Shown here: piece after piece, positions 14,713 through 22,082 of the stretch
Position numbering within the stretch: the stretch's first letter is position 1
Layout: each line of letters starts with the position of its first letter
NCBI GenBank assembly: GCA_020072905.1
Contig: JAIQGB010000048.1
Coordinates: 1 to 26,206, forward strand
DNA: 26,206 bases
From: Terriglobia bacterium
Lineage (GTDB): Bacteria > Acidobacteriota > Terriglobia > UBA7540
Reading direction: 5' to 3'
Position numbers and translations under genes: made by a program
Notes under the pieces: generated by a model
Databases searched by the model: none
What the model was told of the DNA's origin: nothing
Seen by the model: only the letters and a program-made list of their open reading frames with translations

Positions 14713-17034
14713 ATGTCATCGGAACCCAGCAACCAGCCAAGCTCCGGCCGCGACATCTCGCCCTCGCCTGTCAGGGCAACCAAACCTGTCGCTCGGAGTG
14801 TGATAGTTGGCCGGCGGATTCGTGTCGGAGACGCGTGGGCTTACTTCCTGGCTTTTGTGCTGGGGGTGGCCCTGCTGGCGGCCTTCGTAGGCTACCACCT
14901 CACAAGCTCCTACCGCGGAGAGATGGCCTATTGGAAGGCGAGGCAATCAAGCGTCGCTTATGATCGAGCGCAAAGGGTCTCGGACTGGCTGAACGAGCGC
15001 CGGGCGGACGCGGAACTCTTCTCCACCCGTCCCTCAGTCCAGGACGCCCTGCGGGCACACTACAATTCCAACCGCCCTGCAAAACGTCCCACCGACGGCC
15101 CGGCGGACTTGACGCCGGTCCTAGACCAAATGGCAAGAGTGTACAGGTACGTCGGGGTCTATGTCTTGGATCACGACGCGCAGGTAGTCGCGCAGTCAAG
15201 CGGCTCTTTGCCATTGAGCCCTTTGCTGAAGGAGATTGGCCAGAAAGTGGCCCGGACAGGCATGTTCCGAATGGATCTGCTGGGCGACGCGCCGGACAAG
15301 ACCCTGGCCAGTCTCAGCGTGCCGGTGCTTCCTGAGCCAGGAACGGCCGAGGCGCGCCCATCGGGCCAGCCTCTGGGAGTTGCGCTCCTGGTGTTTGATG
15401 CGGCGCATACGCTGTTTCCGCTGGTGATACGCGAGGGCGTTCCGACGCGGACCGGCGAAACGGTTCTCGTGCGCCGCGAGGGGAACGACATCGTCTTTTT
15501 CTCTCCGCTCCGCCACGTTCCGGCGGGTTCTCGGAGTAGGGAAGGGCTGGCAGCGGGCCTCCTGGTCCTCCTCCTCGGTGGCATCCTGGTGTTCCATCGC
15601 CGGCACGTCCTGACGCGCGTGCTGAAACAGGAAGGCGAGAAGTTCCGCCGCCTTTTGGAGTCAGCTCCCGACAGTATGGTCGTCGCCGACTCGGAGGGCC
15701 GGATCGTGCTGGCGAACTTTCAGACGGAGCGGCAGTTCGGGCATCCGCGCGACGAATTATTGGGCCAGCCGATAGAGACCCTTGCGGCCGAACGGTCCCG
15801 CCCCGAATATCGCGAGAGATTCCATCGCCATGCCGCCGATCTATCCTACCAACACTCCGGTCCCTGCATGGCACCGCTCGGCCTGCGCAAGGACGGCAGC
15901 GAGTTCCCCATCGAGGTCCTCATGACCCCTCTAGAGAGCCCCGAAGGGGTTTTCCTCATCAGCGCCATTCGCGATATCACCGAGCGCAAGCAGGCGGAAG
16001 AGACGCTACGGAAGAGCAAAGCGGCTCTCGAAGAGGCGCAGCAGATTGCCCACCTGGGAACCTGGGACTTGGATATTGCCAACGATCGAGCCTGGTGGTC
16101 GGACGAGATGTATCGCATCTTCGGCGTCGATGCCGAGAGCTTCGTCCCCACGCTCGAGGCCAGCATACATTGCATGCACCCCGACGATCGCGAGTTGGTC
16201 GCCTCGGTCTTGAAGGAAGCTTTCGAAGGGGCGAAACCCTACGATATCGACTACCGCATTGTCCGCCCCGAGGGCTCCGAGCGTGCGGTGCACGCCGAGG
16301 AGGAAATCCGCCGACTGAACGCTGAACTGGAGCAGCGGGTCGTCGAGCGCACGGCGGAACTGGCCGCTGCGAACAAGGAACTGGAGGCCTTCGCGTATTC
16401 AGTCTCCCACGACCTCCGCGCCCCCCTGCGCGCCATCGACGGTTTCAGCCAAGCAATCGTGGAGGACTACAGCGAGAAGCTGGACGATCAGGGGAAGGGC
16501 TACCTCGCGCGGACCCGCAAAGCCGCCCAGCGCATGGCGGATCTTATCGATGACATGCTGAGCCTCTCCCGAGTCACACGCTGGGAAATGCAGCGCGAGC
16601 AGGTTGACCTGAGTGCCCTCGCCGGGCACATCGTCGCTGACCTGCGACAGAGCGAGCCAGCTCGCAACGTGGAGGCTGTTATCGCCGGAGGCGTTGTGGC
16701 CCATGGCGACCGCCGCCTGCTGGAAATCGCCCTCCAGAACCTTCTGGGCAATGCGTGGAAATTCAGTTCCAAACAGCCTCGCGCCCGTGTCGAGTTCGGG
16801 ATGAATAACAGGAACGGGCAAACGGTCTACTTCGTTCGGGACAACGGAGCGGGCTTTGACATGGCTTACGCCGACAAACTCTTCGGCGCCTTCCAGCGGC
16901 TGCACGCCCAGGGGGAGTTCGAGGGGACAGGCGTCGGCTTGGCAACGGTGCAGCGGATCATCCACCGGCACGGGGGCCGCGTCTGGGGAGAAAGCGCAGT
17001 CGGCAAGGGAGCCACGTTTTCTTTCACCCTCTGA
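14713..17034 (+). CDS. Membrane sensor histidine kinase with two PAS domains
   Basis: This 773-residue kinase has a cytoplasmic N-terminus, membrane helices at about 41-61 and 277-297, and a periplasmic sensor between them of Cache-like appearance (inferred). Then come PAS1 (about 309-428, ending DITERKQ), a second PAS of the PAS_3 type (about 438-528), a coiled-coil, a HisKA domain with H566 in SVSHDLRAPLRAIDGF, and a HATPase domain (about 655-773) with NLLGNAWKF, RDNGAGFDM and GTGVGLATV. This catalytic core is of the phytochrome-kinase type that usually works with Rcp1-like receivers, and exactly such a gene follows 11 bases later. The second PAS seems to lack its last strands, passing from RAVHAEEE directly into IRRLNAELEQ. 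I chose ATG 14713 because GGGGGA lies four bases upstream; ATG 14695 and TTG 14680 are possible alternatives. Confidence 0.9.
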   Translation: MSSEPSNQPSSGRDISPSPVRATKPVARSVIVGRRIRVGDAWAYFLAFVLGVALLAAFVGYHLTSSYRGEMAYWKARQSSVAYDRAQRVSDWLNERRADAELFSTRPSVQDALRAHYNSNRPAKRPTDGPADLTPVLDQMARVYRYVGVYVLDHDAQVVAQSSGSLPLSPLLKEIGQKVARTGMFRMDLLGDAPDKTLASLSVPVLPEPGTAEARPSGQPLGVALLVFDAAHTLFPLVIREGVPTRTGETVLVRREGNDIVFFSPLRHVPAGSRSREGLAAGLLVLLLGGILVFHRRHVLTRVLKQEGEKFRRLLESAPDSMVVADSEGRIVLANFQTERQFGHPRDELLGQPIETLAAERSRPEYRERFHRHAADLSYQHSGPCMAPLGLRKDGSEFPIEVLMTPLESPEGVFLISAIRDITERKQAEETLRKSKAALEEAQQIAHLGTWDLDIANDRAWWSDEMYRIFGVDAESFVPTLEASIHCMHPDDRELVASVLKEAFEGAKPYDIDYRIVRPEGSERAVHAEEEIRRLNAELEQRVVERTAELAAANKELEAFAYSVSHDLRAPLRAIDGFSQAIVEDYSEKLDDQGKGYLARTRKAAQRMADLIDDMLSLSRVTRWEMQREQVDLSALAGHIVADLRQSEPARNVEAVIAGGVVAHGDRRLLEIALQNLLGNAWKFSSKQPRARVEFGMNNRNGQTVYFVRDNGAGFDMAYADKLFGAFQRLHAQGEFEGTGVGLATVQRIIHRHGGRVWGESAVGKGATFSFTL

Positions 17035-17045
17035 AGGAGGAAACG

Positions 17046-17495
17046 ATGGACGATAAGGTGATTCTGCTCGTGGAGGACAATCCGGATGACGAAGCCCTCA
17101 CCCTTCGGGCGCTCAAGAAAAACAACTTCATGAACGAAGTCGTGGTGGCGCGAGACGGGGCCGAAGCCCTGGACTATCTCTTCGCGATGAACCGGTACGC
17201 GGCTCGCGATATCAGGGAGTGGCCAGCCGTGGTTCTGCTCGACTTGAAACTGCCCAAGGTCAGCGGCCTCGAGGTTCTGAGAAAGATTCGCTCCGACGAG
17301 CGCACGCGGGCCATGTCGGTCGTCATTCTGACCTCCTCGAAGGAGGAACAGGACGTGACGGAAAGCTACGACCTGGGCGTGAACAGCTACGTGCGCAAGC
17401 CCGTGGATTTTGCGAAATTTGTGGAGGCCGTGAAACAGATCGGGCTCTACTGGCTGCTCCTGAATGAGCCGCCCATTCCGCCCCGGAGGGCCTAG
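17046..17495 (+). CDS. Rcp1-like single-domain response regulator
   Basis: This 149-residue receiver belongs to the Rcp1 type that partners phytochrome-like kinases. VEDNPDDEALTLRALKK is the family's characteristic beginning, followed by EVVVARDGAEALDYLF, phosphoacceptor D66 in LLDLKLPKVSGLEVL, VILTSSKEEQD, K118 in YVRKPVDF, and the terminal F..AVKQIGLYWLLLNEPP helix. No output domain is present. It has one of the best ribosome sites in the window (AAGGAGGAAACG before the ATG), 11 bases after the kinase stop. Its stop abuts the GTG of the next hybrid kinase, so the three genes are one operon. It most likely takes phosphate from H566 of the preceding kinase. Confidence 0.95.
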   Translation: MDDKVILLVEDNPDDEALTLRALKKNNFMNEVVVARDGAEALDYLFAMNRYAARDIREWPAVVLLDLKLPKVSGLEVLRKIRSDERTRAMSVVILTSSKEEQDVTESYDLGVNSYVRKPVDFAKFVEAVKQIGLYWLLLNEPPIPPRRA

Positions 17496-19415
17496 GTGAG
17501 CATCCCATTACGCGCCTTGATTATCGAGGACTCCGAAGACGATGCGGACCTGCTCCTGCGGGAGCTGCGCCGCGGCGGCTATGACGTGACCTATGAGCGC
17601 GTCGAAACCGCTGCCGCCATGCAGCAGGCGCTCAGCCGAAAAGCGTGGGACATCGTGCTTTCCGATTATCGAATGCCCCAGTTCACGGGACTGGCGGCAC
17701 TCGAGCTCTTAAAGGGGAGCAGGATAGACCTGCCTTTCATCATCGTATCGGGGACTATCGGACAAGATGTGGCTGTTGCCGCAATGAAGGCCGGCGCCCA
17801 CGACTACCTGATGAAGGGTGAACTGGCCCGGCTGGGCCCCGCCATTGCGCGCGAGTTACGCGAGGCAGCGGACCGGCGCGCGCATAAGCGGGCCGAGGAA
17901 GCCTTGGTTAGACTTCATCAGGCGGTCGATGCCTCCGGGGAAGTGGTTTTCATGACCGACCGGGAAGGGATCATCACTCTCATCAATCCCGAGTTCACGC
18001 GGCTCTATGGTTACACCCAAGACGAGGTGGTCGGCAAAGTCACGCCGCGCATTCTGAAGAGCGGCACCATGCAGCCGGAGGAGTACGCGGACTTCTGGCG
18101 GACGATCCTCGAAAAGCGTGTCGCCCATAGCGAGATCGCCAACCAGACGAAAGACGGAAAGCTGGTGACCGTGGAGAGCTCGGCCAATCCCATTCTCGAT
18201 GAGCGAGGGAACATCACCGGCTTCCTGGCCATTCAACGCGATGTGACCGCGCGCAAACAACTCGAAGACCAACTCCGCCAAGCGCAGAAAATGGAAGCCA
18301 TCGGACGGCTGGCCGGAGGCGTGGCCCACGACTTCAACAACTTGCTGACCATCATTGCGGGCTACGGACAGTTGATCCTCGAACAGCTTCCCGAAAAGGA
18401 CGCCTCGCGCCTGCATGTCATGGAAGTCCTGAAGGCCGCAGAGCGCGCCACCTCGCTCACCCGCCAATTGCTGGCTTTCGGTCGACGTCAAGTCCTCGCG
18501 CCCCGCGTCCTGGACTTGAACGCAGTGATTGCCGATACGGAGAAGATGCTGAGGCGGTTGATCGGCGAAGACGTGGAGCTGGTGGCAATTCCGGGACGGG
18601 ACTTGGGACATGTGAAAGCCGATCCAGGCCAGATCGAGCAGGTGATCCTCAATCTCGCCGTCAACGCCCGCGACGCCATGCCCGGAGGAGGCCGGCTGAC
18701 CATCGAGACGTCAGACGTTGTCCTGGACGAGGTCTACGCGGACCAGCACGTCTCGGTTCGCCCGGGTCTTTATGTGATGCTCGCGGTCAGCGACACGGGC
18801 TGCGGGATGAGTCCTGAAACCCAGGCCCACCTGTTTGAGCCTTTCTTCACCACCAAAGAAAAAGGCAAAGGCACCGGTCTGGGTTTGGCCACCGTCTATG
18901 GAATCGTCAAGCAGAGCGGTGGCTACATCTGGGTCTACAGCGAACTCGGACAAGGGACGACGTTCAAGGTTTATTTGCCCAAGATTCTGGAGCCCGTCGA
19001 GGCGAGGCAAATGCTCCCGACGGAAAGTGCTTCTGCCGGCGGCTCGGAGACCATTCTGCTGGTTGAAGATGACAGCTCCGTCAGGTCCCTGGTGCACGCA
19101 GTTCTGGAGCCGCGTGGCTACAAGCTCCTCGTGGCCCGCGACGGCAACGACGCTCTCTTCCTCTGTGAACAACACAAGGGCCCCATCAACCTCCTGCTCA
19201 CCGACGTGGTGATGCCCGGGATGAGCGGCCGGGAACTCGCGGAACGCCTTAGCCCACTCCATCGCGAAATGAAGGTGCTCTACATGTCGGGCTATGCGGA
19301 CAATGCGATCGTCCACCACGGCGTCCTGGACGCCAACGTCAGGTTCGTCCAGAAGCCTTTTTCGCCCCCTGCTTTGGCGAAAAGAGTTCGGTTGGTCCTC
19401 GACGAAAAGAAATGA
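17496..19415 (+). CDS. Hybrid histidine kinase, REC-PAS-HisKA-HATPase-REC
   Basis: This 639-residue soluble protein carries a receiver at each end. REC1 (about 6-125) has IIEDSEDDADLL, phosphoacceptor D57 in VLSDYRMPQFTG, and K115 in YLMKGE, where the usual KP pair is KG. A PAS domain (about 140-255) leads to a HisKA domain with H278 in GGVAHDFNNLL, the HDxNN class. The HATPase part (about 375-500) shows NLAVNARDAMP, DTGCGM and GTGLGLATV. REC2 (about 520-638) has VEDD, D570 in LLTDVVMPGMSG, and a lysine in VQKPF. No membrane helix is seen, so it is cytoplasmic and probably takes input by phosphotransfer at REC1 or by a PAS ligand. The GTG start directly follows the Rcp1-like gene's stop, with GGAGG upstream. 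It ends the signalling operon; no terminator hairpin was seen after it. Confidence 0.95.
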   Translation: MSIPLRALIIEDSEDDADLLLRELRRGGYDVTYERVETAAAMQQALSRKAWDIVLSDYRMPQFTGLAALELLKGSRIDLPFIIVSGTIGQDVAVAAMKAGAHDYLMKGELARLGPAIARELREAADRRAHKRAEEALVRLHQAVDASGEVVFMTDREGIITLINPEFTRLYGYTQDEVVGKVTPRILKSGTMQPEEYADFWRTILEKRVAHSEIANQTKDGKLVTVESSANPILDERGNITGFLAIQRDVTARKQLEDQLRQAQKMEAIGRLAGGVAHDFNNLLTIIAGYGQLILEQLPEKDASRLHVMEVLKAAERATSLTRQLLAFGRRQVLAPRVLDLNAVIADTEKMLRRLIGEDVELVAIPGRDLGHVKADPGQIEQVILNLAVNARDAMPGGGRLTIETSDVVLDEVYADQHVSVRPGLYVMLAVSDTGCGMSPETQAHLFEPFFTTKEKGKGTGLGLATVYGIVKQSGGYIWVYSELGQGTTFKVYLPKILEPVEARQMLPTESASAGGSETILLVEDDSSVRSLVHAVLEPRGYKLLVARDGNDALFLCEQHKGPINLLLTDVVMPGMSGRELAERLSPLHREMKVLYMSGYADNAIVHHGVLDANVRFVQKPFSPPALAKRVRLVLDEKK

Positions 19416-19585
19416 CTTCCTTCCCCGACGGCCACTTGCTTCGTGTCTCATCCCCCACGCTGTCCGCACATAGACACGCTTCCGAGATCACCTCCACTTA
19501 ATAACCCCTGTTAATCCAATGACATAGAGTTTGGCCGCCGCAATGCCTTTACTCCAGGCGACGGGCACGAGATGAGGTGAAGGCA

Positions 19586-20245
19586 ATGCGGCGGACAACG
19601 ACTCAAACCAGCGGACAGAGGATCAAGGCAAAGGCCACCAAACTAGTCTTCGCAGCAATCCTGCTGTTCTTTGCGAGCTCCTCAGCGTTTGCCGGTGACT
19701 TGCAGGCGGCGAAAGGCCGGGCAGAGATCACGCCAACGCCGCCCGAGCGCCGGATCGTGGTGAGTATCCCGGATCGCGAGCTCGCGCTCATCGAAGACGG
19801 CCGCGTCCTCAAGGTTTACCCGGTGGCCGTGGGTACCCGTGGAACTCCCAGCCCGGCCGGGCAATTCAAGATCGTCAACCGCGTTGTTTCGCCCGCCTAC
19901 TACCACGAGGGAAGAGTCATTCCGCCTGGCAAATCCAATCCCCTGGGAAACCGCTGGATGGGGCTCGACAAGAAGGGCTACGGCATCCACGGGACGGACG
20001 TTCCGAGCTCTATCGGCAAGGCCGCTTCGCACGGCTGCATTCGCATGGCGAAGCGGGACGTGGAGGAGCTGTTCGAAATCGTGCGCGTGGGAGACGTGGT
20101 GGAAATCCACGGAAAGCGGACTCCACAACTGGCGACCGTTTTTGGCGAGCGCGTGACGCAGGTGGCTTCTGCGACTCCCGCCGTCCGGCGCGCGGCGTCT
20201 CGGCCCTCGCCCGTGGTTCTGGCCGCGATGGCAGGCCAGCTCTAG
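19586..20245 (+). CDS. Exported L,D-transpeptidase (YkuD family)
   Basis: This 219-residue protein has a basic N-terminus, a hydrophobic stretch (about 20-34) and a likely signal-peptidase site after SSAFA (residue 36). The YkuD catalytic domain (about 56-175) starts with RRIVVSIPDRELALIEDGRV and contains the active-site signature: H135 in YGIHGTD and SHGCIRM at 148-154 with catalytic C151. The family cross-links peptidoglycan stem peptides (3-3 links) or attaches proteins to them in the periplasm. The C-terminal tail (about 180-219) is low-complexity Ala/Arg/Pro. I prefer the ATG at 19586, which has GAGGTGA upstream; an in-frame GTG nine bases earlier is possible. The 170-base upstream gap should hold its promoter. 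It heads a same-strand set with a small membrane protein and an SPFH protein, suggesting a cell-envelope role. Confidence 0.92.
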   Translation: MRRTTTQTSGQRIKAKATKLVFAAILLFFASSSAFAGDLQAAKGRAEITPTPPERRIVVSIPDRELALIEDGRVLKVYPVAVGTRGTPSPAGQFKIVNRVVSPAYYHEGRVIPPGKSNPLGNRWMGLDKKGYGIHGTDVPSSIGKAASHGCIRMAKRDVEELFEIVRVGDVVEIHGKRTPQLATVFGERVTQVASATPAVRRAASRPSPVVLAAMAGQL

Positions 20246-20323
20246 TTCGGCAGATGGGCTGCCGTGAACCGCGCGGCTGAGGGACGGTGCGGGAAGCAGT
20301 CAGTCTCAAAGGGGAGGGCGGAA

Positions 20324-20503
20324 ATGCAAGGCTGGTTCGAAATGGTGGGATTCCTGATCGTCACGTTCATTTCGTTTTCGTTCGCGTTGCTGCTCGAATG
20401 GCTGCTGCTCGCGGCAGTGTTTCGAGCGATGGCTGCGGGCCAGCCGTTGGCCCGCGTGGAAGTCACTGTCCGGCGTTCGCCCGTCAATGAGCGGCGCAGG
20501 TAA
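20324..20503 (+). CDS. Small single-pass membrane protein, unknown function
   Basis: A 59-residue protein with one strong membrane helix (about residues 7-32, from MVGFLIVTFISF through LLLAAVFRAM) and a short basic tail rich in Arg and Val. The ATG at 20324 has a good ribosome site (GGGGAGGG about seven bases upstream), which supports it as a real gene. It lies 78 bases after the L,D-transpeptidase and 45 bases before the SPFH gene on the same strand. I do not recognise a family. By position it may be a partner of the SPFH protein, whose N-terminus also carries an extra membrane segment. Confidence 0.65.
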   Translation: MQGWFEMVGFLIVTFISFSFALLLEWLLLAAVFRAMAAGQPLARVEVTVRRSPVNERRR

Positions 20504-20548
20504 ACGGCTCCGGGTCCGCAATCCGGGGCAGAATAGAAGGAGGAAGCC

Positions 20549-21883
20549 ATGGTTCAGTTGAAGTACCTGTTGATGTTTGCAGGTTTTGGGACGTTGCTCG
20601 CCTCCGTGTTCCTTGTTGCCTTCGACCTCTACTTGGTCGAGCAGTATCGTCGCCGGCTCGCGGCCGGCGGCACAGAAAATCTGCCGCCCACGGAGCCCAA
20701 GGTTCGATGGAAGACGGCTCGGACCATGGCGGCGCTGGCGCTGCTGCCGCTGTTCGCGGGCTCCAGCATCGTAGTGGTTCCGAGCGGCATGGCCGGCGTG
20801 CGCGTCAGCCAGATTTCCGGCACCAAGCCCGGCGCCCTCTATCCCGGAATCCACTTCGTCAAACCGCTCATTGAGCGCGTGGTGCTCTTCGACACGCGCG
20901 ATCGCATCCTCACCACCGAGGCTGCACCGGAGCCGGGCAAGAAAGGCGAAGTCCTGAAGGTACAAGCTCGCGACGGCTTGGCTGTCGGCCTGGCAATCAC
21001 CGTCCGCTACCGCCTCGACCCGAAGCGGCTTGACTATATCCAGAGCAATCTCCCGCAGCCGGTGGAAGAAGAAATCGTCCCGCCGGTCGTCGCCAGCGCC
21101 TTCCGTGAAGTCGTGCCAAACTACACTGTGCGCGACGTCTTCGCGGCGCAGCGCGAGGAGATTCGCCGGCAAGCCGCCGAGCAAATCACCAACAAGCTGG
21201 GCGCGGACGGAATCCTGGTGAAGGAAGTCATGGTCCGCGACCTCAAGCTGCCTGAAGAATACGCGCGCGGGCTGGAAGGTCTGCTCCTGAAAGAGCAGGA
21301 GAATGACCGCCTCGCCACCGAGACCGAAATCCAGGCGAAACGCGTCAAGATCGCGGAGCTCGAAGCCGAAGCCGCCAAAGTCCAGGAAATCAAGCGCGCG
21401 GAAGGTGCGGCCCAAGTGCGGGTGCTTCAGGCGAAGGCGGAATCGGACGCCATGCAGTACACGCTGCCCCTCAAAGAGAAACAGATTCGGCAGACCCGCC
21501 TCGAGTCAGAAGCTCGCAAGGAAGCGACGGTGAAGAATGCTGAAGCCGCCGCGCAGGCCAAGGTGATCGACAGCAAAGCGGAGCTCGAAAAGCGCAACCT
21601 GCTCGCCGGCGCTGAAGCCAACCGCATCCGTGTCACCGCCGCCGCTAACGCCGAGCGGCTGAAGAGCGAGGCGGTGGTCCTCAAGCAGAATCCGTTGCTC
21701 ATCAACAAGATCATCGCCGAGAAGCTTTCCGACAAAGTTCAGATCATGATGGTGCCGAGCGACGGCAAGTTTTTCCTGACCAACGATCTGTTGCGCGGCG
21801 CGCCAATTCCCCCTCCAGCGCCTTCGCCCGATGCGGATGACGTGACCGACTCGAGTGCGGGACGCTACGCGAATTCCCGTTAA
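20549..21883 (+). CDS. SPFH/Band 7 (prohibitin-like) membrane protein
   Basis: This 444-residue protein has a first membrane helix at about 5-28, a cytoplasmic-looking basic loop, a second hydrophobic segment (about 60-77), then an SPFH domain (about 74-260) with VVVPSGMAGVRVSQISG, GALYPGIHFVKPLIERVVLFDTR, VQARDGLAVGLAITVRYRLDP and REVVPNYTVRDVF. A long Ala/Glu/Lys-rich coiled-coil (about 260-385) follows, and the end is proline-rich. Family members assemble into large membrane-associated rings or scaffolds and often regulate membrane proteases or microdomains. The N-terminal extra helix before the usual anchor is noteworthy. The ATG has an AGAAGGAGGA ribosome site. A strong hairpin starts 11 bases after the stop. 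Its partner is not known from sequence; no NfeD or FtsH gene is adjacent. Confidence 0.92.
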   Translation: MVQLKYLLMFAGFGTLLASVFLVAFDLYLVEQYRRRLAAGGTENLPPTEPKVRWKTARTMAALALLPLFAGSSIVVVPSGMAGVRVSQISGTKPGALYPGIHFVKPLIERVVLFDTRDRILTTEAAPEPGKKGEVLKVQARDGLAVGLAITVRYRLDPKRLDYIQSNLPQPVEEEIVPPVVASAFREVVPNYTVRDVFAAQREEIRRQAAEQITNKLGADGILVKEVMVRDLKLPEEYARGLEGLLLKEQENDRLATETEIQAKRVKIAELEAEAAKVQEIKRAEGAAQVRVLQAKAESDAMQYTLPLKEKQIRQTRLESEARKEATVKNAEAAAQAKVIDSKAELEKRNLLAGAEANRIRVTAAANAERLKSEAVVLKQNPLLINKIIAEKLSDKVQIMMVPSDGKFFLTNDLLRGAPIPPPAPSPDADDVTDSSAGRYANSR

Positions 21884-21893
21884 CGGAGCCCCC

Positions 21894-21933
21894 CCCGGAT
21901 GGCCTCGCACCCGCCGCAGCGAGGTCATCCGGG
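21894..21933 (+). terminator. Strong hairpin after the SPFH gene
   Basis: CCCGGATGGCCTCGC (21894-21908) pairs with GCGAGGTCATCCGGG (21919-21933) over 15 bp with one G-T wobble and a 10-base loop. It begins 11 bases past the stop codon. No T-run follows, so it may be a non-canonical terminator or an mRNA 3'-end stabiliser. It marks the end of the L,D-transpeptidase/SPFH transcription unit. Confidence 0.6.
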
Positions 21934-22044
21934 TGCCGGGAGCAAACGTCCGCGGCGAGTCAAGCCGTCGGCAAATCCCTGCCCTGGGAAGCCTTCGCCC
22001 GCAACTCTCTGGTTAACATGCTTACCGGGATTCCAAAACGGGCG

Positions 22045-22053
22045 TGCTATAAT
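22045..22053 (+). promoter_or_regulatory. Extended -10 promoter for the exported-protein/SBP/kinase operon
   Basis: TGCTATAAT at 22045-22053 is a perfect extended -10 element (TGn plus TATAAT), 29 bases ahead of the start codon at 22083. There is no good -35 at normal spacing (TTACCG at 22022-22027 is 20 bases away), which is tolerated with an extended -10. Transcription would start near 22060, after the hairpin that ends the preceding gene. This is motif-based only. Confidence 0.5.
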
Positions 22054-22082
22054 TCTCGCCTCGCACGAGGTAGTGCGTCTTC

